A stretch of DNA of 64,000 nt from Porphyromonadaceae bacterium W3.11 (lineage in GTDB: Bacteria; Bacteroidota; Bacteroidia; Bacteroidales; Porphyromonadaceae). Positions 26,565 to 36,792 of this stretch are shown one piece after another (within the stretch, counting starts at the first letter, position 1; each line of letters opens with the position of its first letter). The DNA is taken from positions 593,826 through 657,825 of the forward strand of contig JAUISX010000001.1 in NCBI GenBank assembly GCA_030434245.1, read 5' to 3'. The notes beneath the pieces are model-generated. The model was not told the origin of the DNA. It saw nothing but the letters and a program-made list of their open reading frames with translations, and searched no databases. The position numbers and the translations under genes are program-made.

Positions 26565-28055
26565 TCAAAGTAGCGGAGAAAAAAGTCGCAATGTGGACTC
26601 TAAGAGACGGTTCCAGACAGGACGCTTACTCCATTCCTCAGCATTCAAGAGCGTTCCATTTTCATCAAAGTCACGCTGCATAATCTCTCCTAACATCACC
26701 GTAAACGCCTTGTCATAGACCACAGAAGTAATCTCAAAATTATGCTCCAGGCTACGGAAGTCAAGATTGGCTGAGCCTATGAAGGAAATCTCGTCATCTA
26801 TCGTGATAAGCTTAGAGTGGAGAAATCCCCCATCGTACCTATACACATCCACCCCCGCCTCTATAAGCTCAGCATAATATGACTGAGCAGCATACTTGAC
26901 AGTAAAGCTATCACTTACCCATGGTATCAATATCTCCACTTTCACGCCACTCAGAGCAGCACCTATGATAGCTTTATTCAAGCTCTCATTTGGAAGAAAG
27001 TACGGGGTATGGATTTTAATAGACTTACGTGCTTCATATATGCTTCGGCAGAGTGCTTGTAAAAGAGTGCGAAAATGCCCTGTAGGACCACTACTAAAAG
27101 TTTGCATAAATGCACCTCGACACTTAGGAGCTCTCTGGTACGCCTCAGACGAATTGGGGATAATCTCATCCTCTAGTCTATTTAGCTGGTCCAATGATTC
27201 CAAGCCTATATACATCGTCTTAGGAAGTATCTTTCGCGTAGCGACATACCAGTCTGTCATGAAGGCAGCTTGTAGACCATTAACAGCCATCCCCGTAACA
27301 CGAAAATGGGTGTCTCTCCACTGTCCCAAGTAATTTCCAAAGGTATAATGATCAGCTACATTCATCCCTCCTATATAGCCCACATGACCGTCGATGACGG
27401 CCACCTTCCTATGATTTCGATAATTGACTTTGCTAGTCAACTCTGGGAAGGCAACAGTTAGTATGGGTTCAGCCTCAATTCCATGACGCCTCAGTTCCTT
27501 CCAAAATCTATTGGCTGTATTAAAGCTCCCCACATGATCATAAATGACACGTATAGCAACTCCCTCCTTAGCCTTCTCTATCAGAGACTCAGCCAGCATC
27601 ACACCAGTACGATCGTCAAATATCTTGAAATACTGTAGATGTATAAACTTTTTTGCCCTCTTGATATCAGCTAAGAAACTCTCGAACTTGGATAACCCAT
27701 CCGTAAAAACAGCAATCTCTGAAGCCTGCATCACACTGCTCCCCGTCTGCTGATGAATAAGATCAAAGAGAAGATTATGATGCCCTAAAAAAGGCAACTC
27801 AGTAACACTCACGATAGGAGCTTTCTGAACTGCAGGCTTATTGATCCTCTCATACGTCTTTTTCGAGATGATTCTCAATTGACGAGTATCCTTACCCACA
27901 AAAAAATAGACAATCAATCCAAATAGAGGGAGCAATAAGATGATAATGATCCAACTCAGAGCCTTTAGAGGATTGCGATTCTCCAAAAGGATCACAATCA
28001 CGGTACTGATAATAATCAGCACATAAAAAATAAGCCAAATTGTTGTCCAACTCAT
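26565..28055 (-). CDS. cls: Cardiolipin synthase (phospholipase D family)
   Basis: 496 residues. Two N-terminal transmembrane helices (about 4-25 and 33-52, NRNPLKALSWIIIILLLPLFGLIVYFFVG) form the PLDc_N region. Two HKD motifs follow: HRKVAVIDGHVGYIGGMN (~residues 217-234) and HSKLITIDDEISFIGSANLD (~415-434). It condenses two phosphatidylglycerols, or a related pair, to cardiolipin in the inner membrane. It is a full-length bacterial Cls with a compact C-terminus. No neighbour shares its strand closely. Confidence 0.95.
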   Translation of the reverse strand: MSWTTIWLIFYVLIIISTVIVILLENRNPLKALSWIIIILLLPLFGLIVYFFVGKDTRQLRIISKKTYERINKPAVQKAPIVSVTELPFLGHHNLLFDLIHQQTGSSVMQASEIAVFTDGLSKFESFLADIKRAKKFIHLQYFKIFDDRTGVMLAESLIEKAKEGVAIRVIYDHVGSFNTANRFWKELRRHGIEAEPILTVAFPELTSKVNYRNHRKVAVIDGHVGYIGGMNVADHYTFGNYLGQWRDTHFRVTGMAVNGLQAAFMTDWYVATRKILPKTMYIGLESLDQLNRLEDEIIPNSSEAYQRAPKCRGAFMQTFSSGPTGHFRTLLQALCRSIYEARKSIKIHTPYFLPNESLNKAIIGAALSGVKVEILIPWVSDSFTVKYAAQSYYAELIEAGVDVYRYDGGFLHSKLITIDDEISFIGSANLDFRSLEHNFEITSVVYDKAFTVMLGEIMQRDFDENGTLLNAEEWSKRPVWNRLLESTLRLFSPLL

Positions 28056-28403
28056 AAATCGATAGCGATTGACTGCCTAGTTAATATCAACGACACAATA
28101 TAATTATTTTTTGGCTACTAATTCAAACTATTGCCCGCCTATGTGACATCCAAGGACATGTCCCTACCCCAAAACTTTATCCTAATCCTATTTATAACTA
28201 AAAGAAATACAACGGTCATAAAGAAAGGGTAATGGGCTCATAGCATCTTCCCTAAGTGGTGCTTATAAAAAAGCCATGAAAATTTGATTAATGAAAGAGA
28301 TGTGAGGCTCAAATGGCATAAGCGACGATTCTTACTTAAGAAGTATTAGACCAAGCCCATATATCAAGGGCAATGCCATTGATTGCCAGCACTAAGAGTC
28401 ATC
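28056..28403. other. Gene-free spacer between cls and corA
   Basis: About 350 bp without a credible frame, repeat or hairpin with a T-tract. Both flanking genes read leftward, so it should contain the cls promoter; I could not identify a clear TAnnTTTG box. Confidence 0.4.
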
Positions 28404-29282
28404 TCATAGTATCTTCTTTCGCTTGAACCAAATATAAATCAAGACCGAAATTATTAGCATCACCAGCCACGTGACATAGTAACCATACTTAAAACTAAGC
28501 TCAGGCATCTCTCTAAAGTTCATGCCATAAACGCCGACGATAAATGTTAGGGGCAAGAAAAATGCAGAAAAGACGGTAAGCAGCTTCATCACATCATTAT
28601 TTTTCTGTGCGGTAAAGGTCATGTGTGAATTGAGTAAAGAGTTGGCATCCTCTACCACCTCCTCAGCGTTGAGCGTTAGGTGCAATAATGTATCTTTCAA
28701 ATCTTGTAAAGTAGAGGCTAACTCGTCACTCACAGAAAGTTGGCTCAATACGTCTTGAGAAATAAGCAGTATTTTCTTAACCAACCGAGCCTTTGACTTT
28801 TCGTAGTATAGTTTTTCAATGGACAAATCACCTCCACCCTCTAGGAATATATTTTGTTCAAATTCATCCATTCGATCAGTTTGATTGAGTATAGATTGCT
28901 CATAAGTCATAAGCAATTCACTAAATAAGCGTAACGCCACCTCATCAGTACTTTTAAAATCGGGAGAGACCTTTTCCATAAAGCTAAATGAAGCTTTATG
29001 GATAGTAACAAGAGATTTCTTATTAATGAAAAAGGCGACCTTACTACTAAGCTGCTCGACCTTAATGATTTTTTCACTATCCGTCGCCGTATATGCTCTT
29101 AGTATAATAAATGTATATTCTGGTGTTCTCTCAATTTTAGGAAGGTGACCAATTTCAAAAACATCTTCGAGGAAGTTAGCATCTATATCAAAAGGGAATT
29201 CAACAGAGTCAAATTCACTTTCCGTTGGATTCTGAAGGTCTATCCATTCAAAATCATCAAATTTCAATACAGTTTTACTCAT
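28404..29282 (-). CDS. corA: CorA-family magnesium/divalent cation channel
   Basis: 292 residues. A soluble alpha/beta N-terminal domain (FEWIDLQNPTESEFD..., KIERTPEYTFIILRAY) is followed by a long helical stalk (~130-230). The C-terminal pair of transmembrane helices is separated by the selectivity signature YGMNFREMPE (~residues 251-260). The GMN motif is diagnostic of CorA-type Mg2+/Co2+ channels. The C-terminus ends in IWFKRKKIL, the basic tail usual after the last helix. A leftward TACATTTG box lies at 29330-29337. Confidence 0.93.
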   Translation of the reverse strand: MSKTVLKFDDFEWIDLQNPTESEFDSVEFPFDIDANFLEDVFEIGHLPKIERTPEYTFIILRAYTATDSEKIIKVEQLSSKVAFFINKKSLVTIHKASFSFMEKVSPDFKSTDEVALRLFSELLMTYEQSILNQTDRMDEFEQNIFLEGGGDLSIEKLYYEKSKARLVKKILLISQDVLSQLSVSDELASTLQDLKDTLLHLTLNAEEVVEDANSLLNSHMTFTAQKNNDVMKLLTVFSAFFLPLTFIVGVYGMNFREMPELSFKYGYYVTWLVMLIISVLIYIWFKRKKIL

Positions 29283-29329
29283 TACTTTATCAAAAAAAAT
29301 ATCCTATTTCATGAAGGCTCAGGGTATGA

Positions 29330-29337
29330 CAAATGTA
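29330..29337 (-). promoter_or_regulatory. -7 box for corA
   Basis: CAAATGTA reads TACATTTG leftward, 48 bp upstream of the corA ATG. Confidence 0.6.
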
Positions 29338-29492
29338 TTAAAAAATATGGACACTTATTTTCGCTTAATACATTTTCTCAATAGCACCAATTAGCAAAGT
29401 TCTCCCTCAAAACCACTCATTTACATTGTGAGGATGATGGTCTCATAAATTTCTATTATAAACTACTTCATAGCAGTGTAGATGTTTCTTAT

Positions 29493-29500
29493 TATCTTTG
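29493..29500 (+). promoter_or_regulatory. -7 box directly abutting the ruvC start
   Basis: TATCTTTG ends 5 bp before the ATG at 29506, so the transcript start is predicted at or next to the start codon. Confidence 0.55.
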
Positions 29501-29505
29501 TATCA

Positions 29506-30060
29506 ATGGAAGACAAAATAATCATAGGCATAGACCCTGGTACTATTTTTATGGGTTACGGTATCCTAAGAATCCAAAAGGGGAAACCTCATTTGGAGGC
29601 TATGGGCATCCTTAGGCTTGACCGATTCACCAGCCACTACGAACGTCTGCTGAAGATCCAAGAGGGTGTTGAGGCACTAATAAATCGTTACCACCCAGAC
29701 GCGATGGCTCTAGAAGCACCCTTCTATCACAAAAACATCCAAACCACATTAAAGTTAGGAAGAGCACAGGGTGCGGCTATGGTAGCTGCCCTAAAGCATA
29801 ATATTTCGGTAAGCGAATACTCTCCAATGAGCATAAAGAAAGCCATTACAGGACATGGAGGTGCTTCTAAGGAACAGGTGGCAGCCATGCTACAGCACAT
29901 TCTCAATATATCCAAAGAATCTATCATGGATCACCTCGATGCCACTGATGGCGTCGCAGTCGCCCTTACCCACCACATCCAAGAGACCTCCCCGATAGCC
30001 AAAAGCTCTAAAAGCTCATGGGGTGACTTCATTAAAAACAACCCCGATAAAGTCCTCTAA
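29506..30060 (+). CDS. ruvC: Holliday junction resolvase RuvC
   Basis: 184 residues from ATG 29506. An in-frame ATG at 29482 is rejected because the TATCTTTG promoter box lies between them and because RuvC proteins begin just before the IGIDPG strand. Catalytic acidic residues: Asp in IIGIDPGTIFMGYG, Glu in ALEAPFYHKN and the Asp pair in DHLDATDGVAVALTHH. It resolves Holliday junctions with RuvAB. Monocistronic, convergent with no close neighbour. The C-terminus has an extra tail (SKSSKSSWGDFIKNN) beyond the core. Confidence 0.95.
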   Translation: MEDKIIIGIDPGTIFMGYGILRIQKGKPHLEAMGILRLDRFTSHYERLLKIQEGVEALINRYHPDAMALEAPFYHKNIQTTLKLGRAQGAAMVAALKHNISVSEYSPMSIKKAITGHGGASKEQVAAMLQHILNISKESIMDHLDATDGVAVALTHHIQETSPIAKSSKSSWGDFIKNNPDKVL

Positions 30061-30187
30061 GATTATTTTTAATAAAAGAGCATGCTCAATACCGAAGGCA
30101 TCAGAGGAGCTTAACATTGTGTCAGATCTCATCATACTCGGAAGCAAATAGCTAGATACATACGATCCTTCACCGAGTCTGAGATTC

Positions 30188-30340
30188 CACTACCTCGATA
30201 CTTGCTTATGGCATCATTCAAGCAGTAAATAACAGTTAGTCATATAGCGATAAGTAAGAACATCAAGACATTTAGCCTGCTGCACCTCGAGTTGGTCCTA
30301 CATGAACCACCATAACCATTCGTAAGCAACTACAGCAAAA
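30188..30340 (-). pseudogene. Decayed 3' remnant of a third outer-membrane beta-barrel paralog
   Basis: Plus-strand bases 30188-30340 align with the 3' ends of the two beta-barrel genes. CCTCGATACTTGCTTATGGC matches CCTCGATACTTACTCTTGGC near 31210, and TCAAGCAGTAAATAACAGTT, AAGAACATCAAGACATTT and CATAACCATTCGTAAGCA also match in order and spacing. The frame is broken and only the last beta-strands are represented. It lies immediately downstream of the two intact copies on the same strand, so it is the relic of a tandem array of three. Similarity fades towards 30340. Confidence 0.7.
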
Positions 30341-30505
30341 TAGGGTTCAACCCGAACCGAAACGCGCATTTCATGACGAGCTAATGATAAGAGAACACTG
30401 CTGACATATCTGTGATAATCACACTTCTTGCCTCTTTTAAAATGTGATTTACACGAGCTTTCAAAACGTAACCCCAAGTGCTGATTTTGAGTGCTAGTTG
30501 GGGGC

Positions 30506-30646
30506 AAAAATTTAGTTATATAAAAGAGAAATGTTTCTTATATGGAACATAATTTTTTCCTATGAGAAGACGAACGCGTTCCTATAGGAAGAAATTTCGC
30601 TCATTCTAGTGCACTTTATTCATGAAGAGCCTTTCATTTCGTGACT
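30506..30646. repeat. Dispersed intergenic repeat, copy 2 (inverted)
   Basis: Reverse complement of this stretch aligns with 13842-13985. Shared pieces include the inverses of TTCTTCCTATAGGAA, TCTTCTCATAGG, ACGAAATGAAAG and TATATAAC. It is in a 1.1-kb gene-free region that otherwise holds only the beta-barrel relic at 30188-30340. The remaining part, 30647-31171, shows no supportable gene. Confidence 0.6.
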
Positions 30647-31171
30647 TATTACCAACCTCATAAAAGTGTCCCTAAAATGGACCAAATGGTAGTTATTAAA
30701 AAGCCTATTCACAGAAATAAAAACTCCATTCCGCATAAAAGAACTTAAGAAACACCAACTATGCAGCGAATTCCAAACTCATTGATATAGCCCAGTTAGT
30801 ACGAGGTCCACTATAACAAAGATTAAGGGCTGTTGCTAAACAATGGGACTCTGTTGCAGACATTTTAGTACGACTGATAATTGATGTCTCAAAACATCTA
30901 CCATAAGGACCGCATCTCACATGTCTCTAAGTTCATCCTCTCACCCCCTGAAGAAGGAGCTATATCTGGGAAACGTTTTTAATTGGTGTCTTTTGCCAAC
31001 TAGAATAATCAGAGAATAAATACGCGATTAAAAAATAGTAGCACAAAGCATAAATTATCTATATAAAACGAGGAGATGGAAACAATTCCACCTCCCCGCT
31101 ACGAAGAATAATTATATCTAGAAAAGTAATTTATCACATTTTATTCGAGCATGCTAAAGGTCTCATGACAC

Positions 31172-33556
31172 CTAATTCATACGGTCTAATACTGAGTTTA
31201 GTGCACCTTGACCTCGATACTTACTCTTGGCATTATTGAAGCGGTAAGTAATGTTCAACTTTATAGCTGTAGGTGAGAACATTGAGACATTTTGTCGGCT
31301 ATATCTTGAATAGGTCCACACTGAACCTCCATGACTATTTGTAAGATTATAGACAGATAGCGAAGTGTACAATTTTCCATACCACCACTTCTTGGAGAGT
31401 TCCCCATAGGTATATAGCAAAGGCTTATCTATCTGCATATTTTTTTGATGACCACAAATGGCATAATCGGCACTAAGAAATAAATAGATATCATGAGGTA
31501 AGGCAAAGCTATTATTAAAGTTAATCATAAGAACAGGCTTAGATCTATTCCTAAAAGTCTCGAAATCCCAGTACTCAAAGCCTATCTCTTGATTGACAAT
31601 AAATGAGAGGTCTGGACTCCAGCACCCTATCTTAGGAGCTGCATTCAGGGTCAATCGGACACTATGGTATGGCTTACCATTAATCGGAGCCAGCAAGATA
31701 GTCTTAGGCTTATGTCCTGTAGGGCTACTCTCATCGGGCATCAGATTAGTATGTTCGTCGAGGATGTTATCTTTATTATAATCATAGGAGAGCATCGCCA
31801 TGAACCAACTTTTCTTTACCATACTCTGTACTCGGTAAGTGATGAGGGGTTTTAACTGAGGATTACCACTTTTATACATCCACTTACTGATATAGCGATA
31901 TGTAGGCTGTAACAGCCAGTAGCTAGGTCGGGAAATAATGCTTCTCATCGCTATCTGACCATTCCAACCACGCCCTAGCTCACCAGAAAATGAGAACGAT
32001 GGAAAGAGATTAAAGCTTCTTCTACTCACCTCATCTACTCGCTTACCATTTTGATTAAAATCTGTATCCACATACTCCATCCTTAAGCCTGCTGATGCTT
32101 GCCATGCTCCTATAGGTAGAGCATACTGAGCAAAGAGAGCCGCCATCTGCTCAGCTGTCTTAGTCCTCGTATCTGGTAGCTCCAATTCCTCTGCATTGAG
32201 TGCCACATAATTATTTTTCACCCAAGTGTATTCACCTCCTACCGTCAAGCTACCCTTGCCTAAGTCCCCAGATAGCTCCCCTCTCACTCCAGCCGAATGA
32301 GTCTCTTTGGAGGTCATGTTCTCTGCATTCAATACATTAGGATTACCCACAATCCGCTCAATAATATTTTGAGTGCTTCTATTCTTATTAAAGTAAAAGT
32401 CCGCATCCAACTGGGCCTTCCATGCACCGAAATGCCTAAGATAATAGGCTGATGGTCTATGTGCTACATTCCACTTCGTATCCTCACGACTATCAGACGA
32501 ATACTTTAGTAGTGGCTCTTGATTCATCCGAAGTTCACTTACATTATGAGATGAAGAGTAATCATTCTCACCCAAGAGTGAATAGCGAAGACCCAAAGAG
32601 CGAACTTTATCCTCATAATTAATACCAAAGACATTATTATACTCTTTTCCTCCAAAAAAGTACTTTAGCTCATCATATGCCGTCCACTCGTCCTCATCTA
32701 CCTTAGAATGAGACTTGACATAAGGATTATGATTAGAGTTATTTAGATCATAGTACGAAGTATTATAGTAAAAGTCCCACCCATCATAACGGTAATTGAG
32801 CTTAATATGCCCTCCATAACCAAGGGCAGCATCTATACTTTTCTTGAGAGAAGTACCTACACTACCACTGAGTCCAGAGCCCGGCTCCCTCTTCGTATAT
32901 ATCTTAATCACCGATGTTGCCGAAGCACTATACCGGCTATCTGGAGTCGTCAGCACTTCTATCCTCTCAATGAGATAAGGACGTAATTGCTGCAACTGAG
33001 TTTTGTCCCTCATCAATTTATCATTAATGTATATAATAGGGGTACCATGCCCCACGACGGTAATCTCTTCACCCTTAACCTCTACAAGTGGCACCCCCCT
33101 GAGGACACTATAAATATCAGCTAGGTTAGCCAATGGCGATAAAGAAATGTCTGTACTCAGTCCACCCGGTATCATCTTGTGCGATATTCGCTGAGCAGTG
33201 ACGACCGCCTCATCTAGAATCGTTGCCTCCTCCTCAAGCACAATACGCACCGCCTCATCAGAAGCGACCTCCGTATGAGAAGTGCGGTAACCGAGCAAAC
33301 GTACCCTAAGTACAAAAGGATAATCATAACCCTTCGTATTCAATACAAAACCTCCCTGATCATCAGTAATACCACCATCGATCACCACGGAATCAGATAA
33401 CGCTACCAGCTGTACCGTCGCAAATGATATATTGGCACCATTGCCATCTACTACACAGCCCCTTACATTTTGTGCGCTCGCCTTTTGTGCCCTCACTTCA
33501 ACACTCATCAAAGTAATGAGGCAAGCCACAAATGTTAGTTTAATTAAACGTACCAT
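31172..33556 (-). CDS. Outer-membrane beta-barrel protein with carboxypeptidase-regulatory-like N-domain (paralog A)
   Basis: 794 residues. Signal peptide at ~1-24, then a CarboxypepD_reg-like/DUF4480-type beta domain (~25-110, NVRGCVVDGNGANISFATVQLVALSDSVVIDGG). A short plug-like region contains MIPGGLSTDISLSPLANLADIYSVLRGVPLVEV, and a ~600-residue barrel ends in aromatic-rich strands (FSPTAIKLNITYRFNNA). This is the 'outer membrane beta-barrel family', TonB-receptor-like but with a reduced plug and no evident TonB box. From about residue 115 onward it is nearly identical to the 34018-36387 gene; before that it is clearly diverged. Substrate unknown. Own promoter box at 33597. Confidence 0.88.
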   Translation of the reverse strand: MVRLIKLTFVACLITLMSVEVRAQKASAQNVRGCVVDGNGANISFATVQLVALSDSVVIDGGITDDQGGFVLNTKGYDYPFVLRVRLLGYRTSHTEVASDEAVRIVLEEEATILDEAVVTAQRISHKMIPGGLSTDISLSPLANLADIYSVLRGVPLVEVKGEEITVVGHGTPIIYINDKLMRDKTQLQQLRPYLIERIEVLTTPDSRYSASATSVIKIYTKREPGSGLSGSVGTSLKKSIDAALGYGGHIKLNYRYDGWDFYYNTSYYDLNNSNHNPYVKSHSKVDEDEWTAYDELKYFFGGKEYNNVFGINYEDKVRSLGLRYSLLGENDYSSSHNVSELRMNQEPLLKYSSDSREDTKWNVAHRPSAYYLRHFGAWKAQLDADFYFNKNRSTQNIIERIVGNPNVLNAENMTSKETHSAGVRGELSGDLGKGSLTVGGEYTWVKNNYVALNAEELELPDTRTKTAEQMAALFAQYALPIGAWQASAGLRMEYVDTDFNQNGKRVDEVSRRSFNLFPSFSFSGELGRGWNGQIAMRSIISRPSYWLLQPTYRYISKWMYKSGNPQLKPLITYRVQSMVKKSWFMAMLSYDYNKDNILDEHTNLMPDESSPTGHKPKTILLAPINGKPYHSVRLTLNAAPKIGCWSPDLSFIVNQEIGFEYWDFETFRNRSKPVLMINFNNSFALPHDIYLFLSADYAICGHQKNMQIDKPLLYTYGELSKKWWYGKLYTSLSVYNLTNSHGGSVWTYSRYSRQNVSMFSPTAIKLNITYRFNNAKSKYRGQGALNSVLDRMN

Positions 33557-33596
33557 TTCATTCGTTATTAAGTTAGTTAATTATCCTTTTCGAAAA

Positions 33597-33604
33597 CAAA
33601 TATA
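33597..33604 (-). promoter_or_regulatory. -7 box for beta-barrel paralog A
   Basis: CAAATATA reads TATATTTG leftward, 40 bp upstream of the ATG at 33556. The remaining gap to 34017 carries no gene. Confidence 0.6.
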
Positions 33605-34017
33605 GTACAATATCAGTACATTGCAAAATAAACTACCTTATTTTCATGTCTATTGTATTATAATGTTGTGTAAAAGTATATAGACAGAACCTTAGACCCA
33701 CAGACACGACAAGGTACATCGGCATTATGCGCCTATAATCCATAGAGCACACCATCACAAAACTTTTTCTATTCCCTCAAAGACTTTCAAAAGTCTTCGG
33801 TACCAACAAAAGTCCTACTTTACATATTCCACCATTACCACCACAGGCATCTTCTCATCATAAAAGAAGCCAAGTTAATAAGCAGTCAATAACAAGGTAA
33901 AAACTAGAGCAGAAAGATGAAACGGAGATGAAAACCATCTCACCTCCGCTTCCTAAGAATAATTTTTGATCGAAAAGTAATTTATTATCTAATTAGTATC
34001 ACTAATGCTATTTAAGC

Positions 34018-36387
34018 TTAATTCATACGGTCTAATACGGAGTTTAGCGCACCCTGACCTCGATACTTACTCTTGGCATTATTGAAGCGGTAAGTAATGT
34101 TCAGCGATATTGCTGTAGGTGAGAACAATGAGAAATTTAGTCTGCTATACCTTGAGTAGTTCCGAATTGAACCAGCATGGCTATTCGTAAGATTATAGAC
34201 AGATAGCGAAGTGTACAATTTTCCATCCCACCACTTCTTGGATAGCTCCCCATAGGTATATAGCAAAGGCTTATCTATCTGCTTATTTTTCATATGACCA
34301 CAAATGGTATAATCGGCACTAAGAAATAAATAGATATCATGAGGTAAGGCAAAGCTATTATTAAAGTTAATCATAAGAACAGGCTTAGATCTATTCCTAA
34401 AAGTCTCGAAATCCCAATACTCAAAGCCAATCTCTTGATTGACAACAAATGAGAGGTCTGGACTCCAGCACCCTATCTTAGGAGCTGCATTCAGGGTCAA
34501 TCGGACATTATGATATGGGTTACCATTAATGGGAGCCATTAATATCGTCTTAGGCTTATGTCCCGTAGGGCTACTCTCATCGGGCATCAGATTAGTATGT
34601 TCGTCGATAATATTATCTTTATTATAATCATAGGAGAGCATTGCCATTAACCAACTCTTCTTCACCATACTCTGTACTCGGTAAGTGATGAGGGGCTTTA
34701 ACTGAGGATTACCACTCTTATACATCCACTTACTGATATAGCGATACGTAGGCTGTAACTCCCAGTAGCCAGGTCGGGATATAATGCTTCTCATCGCTAT
34801 CTGACCATTCCAACCACGCCCCAGCTCTCCAGCAAATGAGAACGATGGAAAGAGATTAAAGCTTCTTCTACTCACCTCATCTATCCGCTTACCATTTTGA
34901 TTAAAATCTGTATCCACATACTCCATCCTTAAGCCTGCCGATGCTTGCCAAGCTCCTATAGGTAGAGCGTACTGAGCAAAGAGAGCCACCATCTGCTCAG
35001 CTGTCTTAGTCCTCGTATCTGGTAGCTCCAATTCCTCAGCATTGAGTGCCACGTAATTATTTTGTACCCAAGTATATTCACCCCCTACAGTCAAGCTACC
35101 CTTGCCTAAGTCCCCAGATAGCTCTCCTCTAACTCCAGCCGAATGGGTCTCTTTGGAGGTCATGTTCTCTACATTCAATACATTAGGATTACCCACAATC
35201 CGCTCAATAATATTCTGAGTGCTTCTATTCTTATTAAAGTAAAAATCCGCATCCAATTGGGCCTTCCATGCACCAAAATGCCTAAGATAATAGGCTGATG
35301 GTCTATGAGCTAGATTCCACTTCGTATCCTCACGACTATCTGATGTGTACTTTAGTGGCGTCTCTTGATTCATCCGAAGTTCACTTTCATTATGAGAAGA
35401 AGTATATCCATTCTCGCCCAAGAGTGAATAGCGGATACCCAGAGACCGAACTTTATCCTCATAATTAATACCAACGACATTATTATACTCTTTTCCTCCA
35501 TAAAATAACCTTAGTTCATCATAAGACGTCCACTCGTCCTCGTCTACTTTAGAGTGAGACTTGAGATAAGGATTGTGATTAGAGTTATTCAGATCATAGT
35601 ACGAAGTATTATAGTAAAAGTCCCACCCATCATAACGATAATTGAGCTTAATATGCCCTCCATAACCTAAGTCAGCATCCACTCTTTTCCTAAGATAAGC
35701 ACCTACACTGCCACTGAGTCCAGAGCCCGGCTCCCTCTTCGTATATATCTTAATCACCGATGTTGCCGAAGCACTATATCGACTATCTGGGGTCGTCAGC
35801 ACCTCTATCCGCTCTATGAGATAAGGACGTAGTTGCTGCAACTGAGTTTTATCCCTCATCAATTTATCATTAATGTATATAATAGGTGTACCATGCCCCA
35901 CGACGGTAATCTCTTCACCCTTAACCTCTACAAGTGGTACTCCCCTAAGGACACTATAAATATCAGCCAGGTTGGCCAATGGCGATAAAGAAATGTCTGT
36001 GCTCAGACCACCGGGTATCATCTTATGCGATATTCGCTGAGCAGTGACGACCATTTCCTCTAGCATAGTGGCTTCCTCTGTAAGAACAACTTTAAGTGCC
36101 TCTAAAGACTTTACATGACTAACAGAGGTGCGATATCCCAACACACGAGTACGTAAGAGCAGGGGAAGCTGATACCCTTGGGCATCTAAACTAAATAACC
36201 CTTTCTCATCGGATACACCACCAACAATAACGGTGGAATCTGACATTGTCAATAATTCAATAGTAGCGTATGGAACATCTTGTCCCGCCTCATCCTCTAT
36301 ATGACCGTTTATCTCCTGTGCACGCACATTACAAGTCATTACGACAAGAAAAAAGGCAATCAAAGTTATACTGACTGAGTGCTTCAT
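34018..36387 (-). CDS. Outer-membrane beta-barrel protein with carboxypeptidase-regulatory-like N-domain (paralog B)
   Basis: 789 residues with the same layout as paralog A: signal peptide (~1-23), a regulatory-like beta domain (EINGHIEDEAGQDVPYATIELLTMSDSTVIVGG), a reduced plug, then the barrel. The N-terminal ~110 residues differ from paralog A at most positions, whereas from EEMVVTAQRISHKMIPGG onward only scattered changes occur, including at the DNA level. The 3' flank of about 100 bp is also related. This suggests tandem duplication followed by gene conversion of the barrel, with selection or drift separating the periplasmic N-domains. It has its own promoter box, so it is not simply cotranscribed with A. 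Confidence 0.88.
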   Translation of the reverse strand: MKHSVSITLIAFFLVVMTCNVRAQEINGHIEDEAGQDVPYATIELLTMSDSTVIVGGVSDEKGLFSLDAQGYQLPLLLRTRVLGYRTSVSHVKSLEALKVVLTEEATMLEEMVVTAQRISHKMIPGGLSTDISLSPLANLADIYSVLRGVPLVEVKGEEITVVGHGTPIIYINDKLMRDKTQLQQLRPYLIERIEVLTTPDSRYSASATSVIKIYTKREPGSGLSGSVGAYLRKRVDADLGYGGHIKLNYRYDGWDFYYNTSYYDLNNSNHNPYLKSHSKVDEDEWTSYDELRLFYGGKEYNNVVGINYEDKVRSLGIRYSLLGENGYTSSHNESELRMNQETPLKYTSDSREDTKWNLAHRPSAYYLRHFGAWKAQLDADFYFNKNRSTQNIIERIVGNPNVLNVENMTSKETHSAGVRGELSGDLGKGSLTVGGEYTWVQNNYVALNAEELELPDTRTKTAEQMVALFAQYALPIGAWQASAGLRMEYVDTDFNQNGKRIDEVSRRSFNLFPSFSFAGELGRGWNGQIAMRSIISRPGYWELQPTYRYISKWMYKSGNPQLKPLITYRVQSMVKKSWLMAMLSYDYNKDNIIDEHTNLMPDESSPTGHKPKTILMAPINGNPYHNVRLTLNAAPKIGCWSPDLSFVVNQEIGFEYWDFETFRNRSKPVLMINFNNSFALPHDIYLFLSADYTICGHMKNKQIDKPLLYTYGELSKKWWDGKLYTSLSVYNLTNSHAGSIRNYSRYSRLNFSLFSPTAISLNITYRFNNAKSKYRGQGALNSVLDRMN

Positions 36388-36426
36388 AAAATAGGTGTTT
36401 TATTAGTTAAATATTACTTTCAAAAA

Positions 36427-36434
36427 CAAAGATA
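36427..36434 (-). promoter_or_regulatory. -7 box for beta-barrel paralog B
   Basis: CAAAGATA reads TATCTTTG leftward, 39 bp upstream of the ATG at 36387. The remainder of the gap to 36792 shows no gene. Confidence 0.6.
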
Positions 36435-36792
36435 TTACAAATTCAGTACATTGCAAAATAAACTACCGAAACAAAAGCAGGATCATTCAGTAATTATTAT
36501 ATCTCAAATCGATAAACAAGGCGTATCGACTTATATATGAACGAATTAAATGAAACAAATAAAAGCTTAGCATGACTAAAAAAGATATAAAAAGAAATTA
36601 CGAGTTAGGTAAACACCACTATTTCGCACTAAAACACCATATCATTGCTTACAAGATGTTACGTATTAGTTAAGAATAATAGAGTTATAAAGCTTATGCA
36701 CATTAAAAGGGTCTAAAAACAACAACTCTAAAAAAAATTAAGTAAATTGCTTAACGATGAAATAAGATAAACCTATTACAAAAACAAAAAAA

